DNA from: Stutzerimonas stutzeri
Lineage (GTDB): Bacteria; Pseudomonadota; Gammaproteobacteria; Pseudomonadales; Pseudomonadaceae
NCBI RefSeq assembly: GCF_009789555.1
Contig: NZ_CP046902.1
Location: 174,001 to 238,000, forward strand
Length of the DNA: 64,000 nucleotides
Direction of reading: 5' to 3'
The notes below the pieces were generated by a model. It did not search any database and was not told the origin of the DNA. It worked only from the letters and a program-made list of their open reading frames with translations. The first letter of the stretch is position 1, and every line of letters starts with the position of its first letter. Both the position numbers and the translations under genes were made by a program. Positions 16,687 through 25,370 of the stretch are shown here, piece by piece.

Positions 16687-19632
16687 TCAGCTGAGCCCCA
16701 GCTCATGCCACATGCGCATTACGGCGCGCCGCTCGTCATGAAATTGATCCCCACTCACGACACCGGGCAGCTTTTGCAGTGATTGCCGGTGAGCCGCGGC
16801 GCGGTATGCCTTGTAGGCATCCTGCAGCAGCCGAACCTCATCGCCGGTCATCAACCCGGCCTGCTCCAACCCATCGAGAATGCGGATGTTATCGGTATAG
16901 CGCAGCAGTTGCGGATGCTGGTGCGACCACGCCAAAGCCGCGTATTGCACCATAAATTCGATATCCACGATACCACCGGCATCCTGCTTGAGATTGAACT
17001 CGCCTTGCGCCTCGAACGCCTTGTCGGCCATCCCGGCCTGCGTTGCGCGCGTGCCGAGGTTGTCGCGCATCTTCGCGCGCATCTCGCTGACCTCACCTCG
17101 CAACTGTTGGAGATCGCGCGGACGCCCGAGCACAGCGGCACGCACCTTTTCGAAATCCGCGGCCAGCTGCGGGCAGCCGACCAGTACCCGAGCGCGCACC
17201 AGCGCCTGGTGCTCCCAGGTCCAGGCCTCCTGGCTCTGATAACGCTCGAAGGCACTCAGCGAGCTGACCAGCAACCCGGAAGCGCCGGAGGGGCGCAGGC
17301 GCATGTCCACTTCGTAGAGTTGCCCGGAGGTGGTCTGGGTGGTCAGCAGATGAATGATGCGTTGCCCGAGGCGCGTGAAGAACTGCGCGCCGTCGATGGG
17401 TTTGGCGCCATCGGTTTCGGCATTCGGATCGCCGTCATGGATGAACACCAGATCCAGGTCGGAGCCGTGGCCGAGCTCGATGCCACCGACCTTGCCATAG
17501 CCGAGAATGATGAACGCCGGGTCGCAAAGCGAACCATCCACGCGTCGCGGCTGGCCATGACGCGCGACGGTGTGCCGCCAGGCCAGGGCCAGCACCTGTT
17601 CGAGAATCGCTTCGGCGAGCCAGGTCAGGTAATCGCTCACCTTCATCAACGGCAAGGTGCCAGCGATCTCCGAAGCCGCGACCCGCAACCGATGCGCCAG
17701 CTTGAAATGCCGTAGCGCCTCCATCTGCTGTTCCAGATCGTCTTCGGGAATTCGCGCCAACCGCTCGCGCAGTTCCGCCGCGAGTTCAGGCGCCTGCGGC
17801 GGGCTGAACAGACGTCCGGCATTGAGCAGTTCGTCGAGCAACAGCGGGAAGCGAGCGATCTGCTCGGCGATCCAGGGGCTCCCGGCACACAGCTCGAGCA
17901 AGCGCTGCAAGGCACCGGGATTTTCCGTCAGCAGCACGAGATAGGCCGAGCGCCGTGCCACCGCCTCGACCAGTGGCAAGACCCGCTCAAGCACCAGGTC
18001 GGGATCGTCCTGCTCGACCGCTTGTGCCAGCAAGCGAGGAATGAAGGCGTCGAGCCGTTCCCGCCCCAGGCGCTGCATGGTCCTTACCTGACTGCCGCTG
18101 CGCAGCGCGGCAAGGCGCAGGCAAGCCGCCTGGCCATCTCGAAAGCCTGCATCGGCCAACTGGCGGCAGGCGAATTCCTCGTCCCAGTCCTGTTCCCACA
18201 AGGGCAGCCACTCACCACCGACGAGCGTCTCGCCCTCGGCGTTTTCATCTTCGTCGGGGTCGGCGATCACCTGACGGAAATGCCAGTCGATCCGGCCGCG
18301 CCAATGCAACAGGCGCTCATGGAAGGCGTCCCAGGTCTCGAAGCCCAGCATGAACGCAACGCGATCGCGGTCGATCTCGCTGTCCGGCAACATCTGCGTC
18401 TGGCGGTCATCGATGGCCTGCAAGGCATGCTCGGTATAGCGCAAGAATTCATACCCCTCGCGCAGTTCGTCCACCGCCGCCGACGGCAGATAACCCTGCC
18501 CCGCCAGCGTCGCCAGCACCCGGAGCAAAGGGCGCTGTTGAAGGCTGAGGTCGCGCCCGCCGTGAATCAGCTGATAGGCCTGCGCGATGAACTCGACTTC
18601 CCGAATACCGCCGGAGCCCAACTTGATGTTGGCGGCCATGCCCTTGCGCCGCACCTCCTGCTGGATGAGCTGCTTCATGCTGCGCAGCGCGTCGATGGCG
18701 GAGAAGTCCAGGTAACGTCGATAGACGAAGGGCCGCAGCATGTCGAGCAGCTCCTTGCCCGCTTCCTGGTCACCGCCGACCACCCGCGCCTTGATCATCG
18801 CGTAACGCTCCCAGTCGCGCCCTTGATCCTGGTAGTACTGCTCCAGTGCATTGAAGCTCAGCACCAGCGAGCCCGAGGAACCGTACGGGCGCAACCGCAT
18901 GTCCACGCGAAACACGAACCCGTCCAGAGTCGGCGCATCCAGCGCCTTGATCAGCCGCTGGCCGAGGCGGACGAAGAACTCCTGGTTATCCAGCGAGCGT
19001 TTGGCCCCGACGGTTTCGCCCCCCTCGGGATAGCCGAAGATCAGGTCGATATCGGAGGAGAGGTTGAGTTCGCGCGCGCCCAGCTTACCCATGCCGAGGA
19101 CGACCATCTGTTGCGCCTGACCGCTGCGGCGACCGGTCGGGACACCGAACTGGTCACAGTGGCGCGCATACAGCCACTGGTAAGCCAGGTCGATACAAGC
19201 ATCGGCCATATCGGACAGATCGCCGCAGGTTTCGCCCAGGTCCGCCTGACGCGTCAGGTCGCGCCAGATGATGCGGACCTGCTGGCAGGTACGAAAGCGC
19301 CTAAGTACGCGGCCCAGACCCTCGTCGTCGTTGCAGTCCACGAGCGTCTCGGCAAGCGCTGCGCGCAACTGCCCGGCCTGCAACGAGCGCTCCAGCAACC
19401 CTGACTCGGCCAGTTCCAGCAACATCTCGGGATCTCGGCTAACCTGTTCGGTGACAAAATCACTGGCTGCACAGACCCTTGCGAATGCCTCGCGGCGCTG
19501 GGCCGGCCACGCGTCGAAGCGTTCGAGCGCGGGCACCCCCGCGTCGAGCAGCGCGCTGCGGAACGACTCATCGGCACGGTTGACCAATGGCAATAACGAT
19601 GTGGGCAATGCAACCAGTGATGGCAGACTCAT
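16687..19632 (-). CDS. glnE: Bifunctional glutamine synthetase adenylyltransferase/adenylyl-removing enzyme
   Basis: Adjusts glutamine synthetase activity by adding or removing AMP in response to PII proteins. About 981 residues with the two nucleotidyltransferase domains expected: the N-terminal de-adenylylase site GMGKLGARELNLSSDIDLIF and the C-terminal adenylyltransferase site GYGKVGGIELGHGSDLDLVF, each followed by RVDMRLRPYG or EVDMRLRPSG. The start at 19632 (MSLPSLVAL) has AAGGAAC upstream; an open frame extends 51 bp further. It is divergent from aceE with regulatory palindromes between them. Confidence 0.96.
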   Translation of the reverse strand: MSLPSLVALPTSLLPLVNRADESFRSALLDAGVPALERFDAWPAQRREAFARVCAASDFVTEQVSRDPEMLLELAESGLLERSLQAGQLRAALAETLVDCNDDEGLGRVLRRFRTCQQVRIIWRDLTRQADLGETCGDLSDMADACIDLAYQWLYARHCDQFGVPTGRRSGQAQQMVVLGMGKLGARELNLSSDIDLIFGYPEGGETVGAKRSLDNQEFFVRLGQRLIKALDAPTLDGFVFRVDMRLRPYGSSGSLVLSFNALEQYYQDQGRDWERYAMIKARVVGGDQEAGKELLDMLRPFVYRRYLDFSAIDALRSMKQLIQQEVRRKGMAANIKLGSGGIREVEFIAQAYQLIHGGRDLSLQQRPLLRVLATLAGQGYLPSAAVDELREGYEFLRYTEHALQAIDDRQTQMLPDSEIDRDRVAFMLGFETWDAFHERLLHWRGRIDWHFRQVIADPDEDENAEGETLVGGEWLPLWEQDWDEEFACRQLADAGFRDGQAACLRLAALRSGSQVRTMQRLGRERLDAFIPRLLAQAVEQDDPDLVLERVLPLVEAVARRSAYLVLLTENPGALQRLLELCAGSPWIAEQIARFPLLLDELLNAGRLFSPPQAPELAAELRERLARIPEDDLEQQMEALRHFKLAHRLRVAASEIAGTLPLMKVSDYLTWLAEAILEQVLALAWRHTVARHGQPRRVDGSLCDPAFIILGYGKVGGIELGHGSDLDLVFIHDGDPNAETDGAKPIDGAQFFTRLGQRIIHLLTTQTTSGQLYEVDMRLRPSGASGLLVSSLSAFERYQSQEAWTWEHQALVRARVLVGCPQLAADFEKVRAAVLGRPRDLQQLRGEVSEMRAKMRDNLGTRATQAGMADKAFEAQGEFNLKQDAGGIVDIEFMVQYAALAWSHQHPQLLRYTDNIRILDGLEQAGLMTGDEVRLLQDAYKAYRAAAHRQSLQKLPGVVSGDQFHDERRAVMRMWHELGLS

Positions 19633-19733
19633 AAAAAGTTCCTTAACGCCGTGGACGGTTGCCGAGCAAGCGGGAACGCCCATGTTAGAGCCATGCCCGC
19701 CAGGACCAGCGAGCCAGGCCGAACTGTTGCGAT

Positions 19734-19799
19734 TGTAGTTTTACTACGAAATTATGTTGCAGGGGGCTGAATCAACCGTTGTTTTGTAGTAAAACTACA
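19734..19799. promoter_or_regulatory. Paired GTAGT-N3-ACTAC palindromes upstream of aceE (GntR/FadR-type operator)
   Basis: Two perfect palindromes, GTAGT-TTT-ACTAC (19735-19747) and GTAGT-AAA-ACTAC (19786-19798), are reverse complements of each other. Their centres are 51 bp apart, about five helical turns, in the glnE/aceE divergent gap. Each fits the FadR-subfamily GntR consensus T-N-GT-N3-AC-N-A. PdhR, the pyruvate-responsive repressor of pyruvate dehydrogenase genes, belongs to that subfamily, so a PdhR-like factor controlling aceEF is the leading guess. Its gene is not in this window. Confidence 0.68.
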
Positions 19800-19911
19800 G
19801 AGCCCGGCTCTACCCCCGGCCAAACATCCAAGAACATAGACGCACCGGCCCACAAAGCCGGCCGCGAAGCAGGCAACCGATTCTGGAAGCCTTTCCGCCC
19901 TGGAGCAAGCC

Positions 19912-22557
19912 ATGCAAGATCTCGATCCCGTCGAAACCCAGGAATGGCTGGACGCCCTCGAGTCAGTACTCGACCGCGAAGGTGAAGACCGCGCCCACTA
20001 TCTGATGACCCGGATGGGGGAACTGGCCACCCGTAGCGGCACGCCACTTCCTTATGGCATCACCACGCCCTACCGCAACACCATCCCTGTCACCCGCGAA
20101 GCCAAGATGCCCGGCGACCTGTTCATGGAGCGACGCATTCGCTCCCTGGTCCGCTGGAACGCACTGGCGATGGTCATGCGCGCGAACCTGAAGGACCCGG
20201 ACCTGGGTGGACATATTTCCACCTTCGCCTCCAGTGCGACGCTCTACGACATCGGTTTCAATTATTTCTTCCAGGCGCCCACTGAAGAGCACGGTGGCGA
20301 TCTGATCTACTATCAGGGCCATGCCTCCCCCGGCATCTACGCCCGCGCCTTCCTCGAAGGCCGCCTGAGCGAAGACCAGATGCTCAACTTCCGCCAGGAA
20401 GTCGATGGCAAAGGCCTGTCGAGCTACCCGCACCCACACCTGATGCCGGACTTCTGGCAGTTCCCGACGGTTTCCATGGGCCTGGGCCCGATCACTGCCA
20501 TCTACCAGGCGCGCTTCATGAAGTACCTGGAAAACCGGGGCTTCATCCCCGCCGGCAAACAGCGCGTCTGGTGCTTCATCGGCGATGGCGAGTGCGACGA
20601 ACCGGAAACCCTCGGCGCCATCTCCCTGGCCGGCCGTGAGAATCTGGACAACCTGGTGTTCGTCATCAACTGCAACCTGCAGCGGCTCGACGGCCCGGTG
20701 CGTGGCAACAGCAAGATCATCCAGGAACTCGAAGGCGTCTTCAAAGGTGCCAACTGGAACGTCAACAAGGTCATCTGGGGTCGCATGTGGGACCCGCTGT
20801 TCGCAGTCGACGAAGATGGTCGCATGCAGCGCCGCATGGACGAGGCGATCGACGGCGAATACCAGAATTACAAGGCCAAAGACGGCGCTTACGTGCGCAA
20901 GCATTTCTTCGGCGCCGACCCGGAACTGCTCAAACGCGTCGAGAAAATGTCCGACGAGGAAGTCTGGAAGCTCAACCGTGGCGGTCACGACCCCTACAAG
21001 GTCTATGCGGCCTACCATCAGGCAGTCAACCACAAGGGCCAGCCGACCGTCATCCTGGCCAAGACGATCAAGGGTTACGGCACCGGTGCCGGTGAGGCGA
21101 AGAACATCGCCCACAACACCAAAAAGGTCGATATCGACAGCCTGAAGAAATTCCGCGACCGCTTCGACATTCCGGTCAACGACTCGCAACTCGAAGAGCT
21201 GCCGTTCTACCGTCCGGCCGAAGACAGCGCGGAGATGAAATACCTGCGCAAGTGCCGCGAAAAGCTTGGTGGCTCGCTGCCCCAGCGCCGGCCCAAGAGC
21301 TTCAGCATCCCGACACCGCCGCTGGAAACGCTCAAGGCGGTGCTGGACGGCTCGGGCGACCGTGAAATATCCACCACCATGGCGTTCGGCCGGATCCTGT
21401 CGCAGCTGGTCAAGGACAAGGACCTGGGCAAGCGCATCGTACCGATCCTCGCCGACGAGGCGCGTACGTTCGGCATGGAAGGCATGTTCCGCCAGCTGGG
21501 CATCTACTCCCCGGTGGGGCAGCTGTACGAGCCGGTCGACCGCGACCAGGTGATGTACTACCGCGAAGAGAAGGACGGCCAGATTCTGCAGGAAGGCCTC
21601 AACGAGGCTGGCGCTTTCTCCTCCTTCATGGCCGCGGGTACCGCCTACAGCAACTACAACCAGCCGATGCTGCCGGTCTACATCTTCTATTCGATGTTCG
21701 GCTTCCAGCGCATCGGAGATCTGGCCTGGGCCGCTGGCGATGCTCAGACCCGCGGCTTCCTGCTGGGCGGCACCTCCGGTCGCACCACGCTCAACGGTGA
21801 AGGATTGCAGCACGAGGATGGCCACAGCCATATTCTCGCCAGCACCATCCCGAACTGCCGCAGCTATGACCCCACCTACGGCTACGAGCTGGCGGTGATC
21901 ATGCATCACGGCATGCATCAGATGATGGAGAAGCAGGAAAGCGTCTACTACTACATCACCGTGATGAACGAGAACTACCAGCAGCCGGCCATGCCGCAGG
22001 GTGTCGAGGACGGCATCATCAAGGGCATGTACCTGCTCGAAGAAGCCAAGGGCGACTTCAAGCACCGCGTGCAGTTGCTGGGCTCCGGCACCATCCTGCG
22101 TGAAGTGCGCGCAGCGGTCGACATGCTGGCCAAGATGGGCGTGGGCGCTGACGTCTGGAGCGTCACCAGCTTCAACGAACTGCGTCGCGACGGCCTGGCG
22201 GTGGACCGCTGGAATCGCCTGCACCCCACCGAAGCGCCACGCAAGAGCTACGTGGAGCAGTGCCTGGAAGGTCGCGAAGGCCCGGTCGTCGCGTCTACCG
22301 ACTACATGAAACTGTTCGCCGATCAGATCCGCCAGTGGGTTCCGTCCCGTGAATACCAGGTACTGGGCACCGACGGTTTCGGTCGCAGCGACTCGCGCGC
22401 CAAGCTGCGCGACTTCTTCGAAGTCGATCGCCGCTGGGTCACCGTGGCTGCGTTGCAGGCACTCGCCGATCGTGGCGCCATCGAACGCAAGGTCGTGGCC
22501 GAGGCCATCACCGAGTTCGGTATCGACCCCGAGAAGCGCAATCCGCTGGATTGCTGA
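19912..22557 (+). CDS. aceE: Pyruvate dehydrogenase E1 component
   Basis: Thiamine-diphosphate-dependent decarboxylase that feeds acetyl groups to the E2 lipoyl domains of the pyruvate dehydrogenase complex. The 881-residue homodimeric-type E1 includes the ThDP motif GDGECDEPE at about 224-232 with its distal Asn in VFVINCN, plus YYQGHASPG and GGTSGRTTLNGEGLQHEDGH. ATG 19912 has GGAGCAAG upstream. aceF follows after 24 bp, so they form an operon. Regulation is probably through the paired palindromes upstream. Confidence 0.97.
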   Translation: MQDLDPVETQEWLDALESVLDREGEDRAHYLMTRMGELATRSGTPLPYGITTPYRNTIPVTREAKMPGDLFMERRIRSLVRWNALAMVMRANLKDPDLGGHISTFASSATLYDIGFNYFFQAPTEEHGGDLIYYQGHASPGIYARAFLEGRLSEDQMLNFRQEVDGKGLSSYPHPHLMPDFWQFPTVSMGLGPITAIYQARFMKYLENRGFIPAGKQRVWCFIGDGECDEPETLGAISLAGRENLDNLVFVINCNLQRLDGPVRGNSKIIQELEGVFKGANWNVNKVIWGRMWDPLFAVDEDGRMQRRMDEAIDGEYQNYKAKDGAYVRKHFFGADPELLKRVEKMSDEEVWKLNRGGHDPYKVYAAYHQAVNHKGQPTVILAKTIKGYGTGAGEAKNIAHNTKKVDIDSLKKFRDRFDIPVNDSQLEELPFYRPAEDSAEMKYLRKCREKLGGSLPQRRPKSFSIPTPPLETLKAVLDGSGDREISTTMAFGRILSQLVKDKDLGKRIVPILADEARTFGMEGMFRQLGIYSPVGQLYEPVDRDQVMYYREEKDGQILQEGLNEAGAFSSFMAAGTAYSNYNQPMLPVYIFYSMFGFQRIGDLAWAAGDAQTRGFLLGGTSGRTTLNGEGLQHEDGHSHILASTIPNCRSYDPTYGYELAVIMHHGMHQMMEKQESVYYYITVMNENYQQPAMPQGVEDGIIKGMYLLEEAKGDFKHRVQLLGSGTILREVRAAVDMLAKMGVGADVWSVTSFNELRRDGLAVDRWNRLHPTEAPRKSYVEQCLEGREGPVVASTDYMKLFADQIRQWVPSREYQVLGTDGFGRSDSRAKLRDFFEVDRRWVTVAALQALADRGAIERKVVAEAITEFGIDPEKRNPLDC

Positions 22558-22581
22558 TGCGTGCGCACAGGAGAACCTATT

Positions 22582-24585
22582 GTGAGTGAAACCATACGCG
22601 TACCCGACATCGGCAGCGGTGAGGGTGAAGTTATCGAGTTGTTCGTCAAGGTCGGCGACCGCATCGAAGCCGATCAAAGCATTCTGACGCTCGAATCCGA
22701 CAAGGCCAGCATGGAAATCCCGGCACCCAAGGCCGGTGTGGTCAAGAGCCTGAAGGTCAAGCTTGGCGATCGCTTGAAAGAAGGCGACGAACTGCTGGAG
22801 CTGGAAAGCGAAGGCGGCGATGCGAATGCCGCGCCAGCCGAAGCGGCGGCCGAGCCGGCCGGTGCCAGCAGTGGCGGACCGGCTGACGAGGCCGAGGCGC
22901 CAACCCCGCCGGGCGATGAAAACCCTTCGGCCTCCGCCGAGCAAGGTCAATCGCAGGACATCAAGGTGCCGGACATCGGTTCCTCCGGCAAAGCCAGCGT
23001 TATCGAAATATCGGTCCAGGTCGGCGATACCATCGCGGCCGAGCAGCCATTGATCACACTCGAATCCGACAAGGCCAGCATGGAGATTCCATCTCCTGCA
23101 GCCGGCGTGGTGCAGAGCATTTCGGTCAAGGTGGGCGATGAGGTCGGCACCGGCGATCTGATCCTGGTTCTCGAGGGCGCGGCAAGCCAGCCGACGCAGG
23201 CCCGCGCACCGGCCAGCCAGGCGCAGGCCCAGCCCAGGGAGCAGGTCGCCGAGCAGGCAGCGGAACAACCCACCGAAGCCGCAGGTGAAGCCATCGAAGA
23301 GGTGCGCATTCCGGATATCGGCTCCAGCGGCAGCGCCAACGTCATCGAGGTCATGGTCAAGGCAGGTGACACGGTCGAGGCGGATCAGTCGCTGATCACC
23401 CTCGAATCCGACAAGGCCAGCATGGAAATCCCGGCCCCCAAGGCCGGCATCGTGGAGTCGCTATCGATCAAGATCGGCGACGAAGCCAAGACCGGCGACC
23501 TGATCCTGACCCTGAAGGTGGCAGGTGCGGCCCCGGCGAAGAAGGCCGAGGCCAGGGCACAGGAAGCGGCACCGCAACAGCAGGCGGTTGCACCGAACAA
23601 GCAGGGCGTACCGGAAGCCAAGGCTGCCTCGACCCCTGCGCCAGCGGTGAGCGGTCCGAGCAAGGCCGGCACCAAGGTGCACGCCGGCCCGGCCGTTCGC
23701 ATGACGGCACGCGAGTTCGGCGTCGAGTTGGCGGATGTCCAGGGCACCGGACCGAAGGGGCGAATCCTCAAGGAAGACGTTCAGGCCTACGTCAAGACCA
23801 TGATGGGCAAGGCCAAGCAGGCTGCGACGGCCGGCGCAACCGGCGGCGCGGGAATCCCGCCGATTCCAACCGTGGACTTCAGCCGTTTCGGTGAAATCGA
23901 AGAAGTCCCGATGACTCGCCTGATGCAGGTCGGCGCCGCCAACCTGCATCGCAGCTGGCTCAACGTGCCTCACGTGACGCAGTTCGAGTCGGCCGACATC
24001 ACTGAGCTGGAAGCCTTCCGCGTGGCGCAAAAGGCCATCGCCGAAAAAGCCGGTGTGAAACTGACCGTGCTGCCGCTGCTGCTCAAGGCGTGCGCGCATC
24101 TGCTCAAGGAACTGCCGGACTTCAACAGTTCGCTGGCGCCGAGCGGCAAGGCACTGATCCGCAAGAAGTACGTGCATGTCGGCTTCGCCGTCGATACGCC
24201 GGACGGCCTGATGGTTCCGGTGATTCGTAACGTCGACCAGAAAAGCCTGCTACAGCTGGCGGGAGAAGCCGCGGAGCTGGCCGAGAAGGCCCGCACCAAG
24301 AAGCTGTCGCCGGATGCCATGCAGGGCGCCTGCTTCACGATCTCCAGCCTCGGTCACATTGGCGGCACCGGCTTCACGCCGATCGTCAACGCACCGGAAG
24401 TGGCGATCCTTGGCGTGTCCAAGGCGGCCATGCAGCCGGTGTGGGATGGCAAGGCCTTCCAGCCGCGGCTGATGCTGCCGCTGTCGCTGTCCTACGACCA
24501 CCGCGTCATCAACGGCGCCGCGGCGGCGCGCTTCACCAAGCGCCTGTCGGAGTTGCTGGCGGATATCCGCACGATGCTGCTGTGA
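22582..24585 (+). CDS. aceF: Pyruvate dehydrogenase E2, dihydrolipoyl acetyltransferase with three lipoyl domains
   Basis: Core of the pyruvate dehydrogenase complex; transfers acetyl from lipoamide to CoA. About 667 residues from GTG 22582 (AGGAGA 7 nt upstream), giving VSETIRVPDIG; an in-frame GTG at 22561 is less likely. Domain order is three lipoyl domains, each with ESDKASMEIP (lipoyl Lys at about 41, 164 and 278), Ala/Pro linkers, an E3/E1-binding domain (AGPAVRMTAREFGVELADV) and the catalytic domain ending in YDHRVINGAAAARF with catalytic His near 640. Three lipoyl domains match the Azotobacter and E. coli arrangement. Confidence 0.97.
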   Translation: MSETIRVPDIGSGEGEVIELFVKVGDRIEADQSILTLESDKASMEIPAPKAGVVKSLKVKLGDRLKEGDELLELESEGGDANAAPAEAAAEPAGASSGGPADEAEAPTPPGDENPSASAEQGQSQDIKVPDIGSSGKASVIEISVQVGDTIAAEQPLITLESDKASMEIPSPAAGVVQSISVKVGDEVGTGDLILVLEGAASQPTQARAPASQAQAQPREQVAEQAAEQPTEAAGEAIEEVRIPDIGSSGSANVIEVMVKAGDTVEADQSLITLESDKASMEIPAPKAGIVESLSIKIGDEAKTGDLILTLKVAGAAPAKKAEARAQEAAPQQQAVAPNKQGVPEAKAASTPAPAVSGPSKAGTKVHAGPAVRMTAREFGVELADVQGTGPKGRILKEDVQAYVKTMMGKAKQAATAGATGGAGIPPIPTVDFSRFGEIEEVPMTRLMQVGAANLHRSWLNVPHVTQFESADITELEAFRVAQKAIAEKAGVKLTVLPLLLKACAHLLKELPDFNSSLAPSGKALIRKKYVHVGFAVDTPDGLMVPVIRNVDQKSLLQLAGEAAELAEKARTKKLSPDAMQGACFTISSLGHIGGTGFTPIVNAPEVAILGVSKAAMQPVWDGKAFQPRLMLPLSLSYDHRVINGAAAARFTKRLSELLADIRTMLL

Positions 24586-24594
24586 TCGCCTGAG

Positions 24595-24628
24595 GTGAAC
24601 AGCCCTGCCATCCGGCGGGGCTGTTCAC
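24595..24628 (+). terminator. Hairpin downstream of aceF
   Basis: GTGAACAGCCC (24595-24605) pairs perfectly with GGGCTGTTCAC (24618-24628), 9 bp after the aceF stop. The loop can extend the stem by GCC/GGC. No U-run follows directly; the GCCTCAA tandem repeat starts 5 bp later. It is probably a terminator or an mRNA 3'-end stabiliser. Confidence 0.65.
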
Positions 24629-24632
24629 GTAC

Positions 24633-24681
24633 GCCTCAAGCCTCAAGCCTCAAGCCTCAAGCCTCAAGCCTCAAGCCTCAA
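24633..24681. repeat. Seven perfect tandem copies of the heptamer GCCTCAA
   Basis: The unit GCCTCAA is repeated seven times without mismatch (49 bp) between aceF and the convergent hypothetical gene. A partial copy and a GCCTTCGAAGCC palindrome follow. Perfect 7-bp arrays like this are prone to slippage, so copy number may vary between strains. The sequence is not coding. Confidence 0.9.
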
Positions 24682-24729
24682 GCCTTCGAAGCCTGGGGCT
24701 TTTTGGGTTCGGCCGGCCGCGTGAACGGC

Positions 24730-25257
24730 CTATCCTTTCTGTAGATTGCGAATCAGGAACGACAAGGCCTTTGCCAAGGCTTCAGCCCCGTCGCCATCGC
24801 GCAGTATGGTCAACCAGGGCTCGCCCCCATCGGGACTGGTGAATGTACAGACAATGCCTTCTGGCGGGCACTGGTACTGCAGATAGGGGTCCATACCGAA
24901 GACCGAGAAACTGCGGTTCCGCACGGCGATGTTGCCGGCGGCGTCACGCCGCTCCTCGCGGATGCGCAGCTCGCCGGGCGCACCAAGGCTCAGACGGTAT
25001 TTCAGATCCTGCGGGTTCGCCTGGCCTACCTGGTAGGCCGCCTTCAACCCATGGGTTTCCAACAAGCCATTACTATGGTCCAGCAGGGCTTTGCGCTCGT
25101 CGGAGGTCAAATAAAGGTCCTTCAACTGCGCCAGATATCGAGCCGGTTCATCAGAGCCCAATGTCCCGGTTTCAGCGGCCTGCAGCGGTACGCTGGCCCC
25201 CAGGAAAAGCGAGATCAACAGTAACTTCGAAAGCAGGCTTGTCAGTCCCTGTCGCAT
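24730..25257 (-). CDS. Hypothetical secreted/periplasmic protein
   Basis: A 175-residue protein with a clear Sec signal peptide: basic MRQG, hydrophobic LLLISLFLGASV and a probable cleavage site after PLQA. The mature part has charged helices (RYLAQLKDLYLTSDERKALLDH), two cysteines in QCPPEGIVCTF that could form a disulphide, and the segment GGEPWLTILRDGDGAEALAKAL. I recognise no family or function. It is convergent to aceF and divergent from the dipA-like gene; the 113-bp gap to that gene may hold both promoters. Confidence 0.72.
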   Translation of the reverse strand: MRQGLTSLLSKLLLISLFLGASVPLQAAETGTLGSDEPARYLAQLKDLYLTSDERKALLDHSNGLLETHGLKAAYQVGQANPQDLKYRLSLGAPGELRIREERRDAAGNIAVRNRSFSVFGMDPYLQYQCPPEGIVCTFTSPDGGEPWLTILRDGDGAEALAKALSFLIRNLQKG

Positions 25258-25370
25258 GATGCACCCTTGCCGTAACTTAATATTATTTAGCCATCGTATC
25301 GCCGATCAAAACGCCGTAATCTGCGGCTAGCGAGACGACTCCCCGCAGCATACTGGAAGCAAACCGCTCG

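Noticed and set aside
19963..23268. An 1101-codon open frame antisense to aceE and aceF
   Set aside because: It mirrors codon structure of two certain genes in GC-rich DNA and has no recognisable domains or ribosome site.
24633..24681. Possible CRISPR array
   Set aside because: The units are 7 bp, contiguous and without spacers; no cas genes are nearby.
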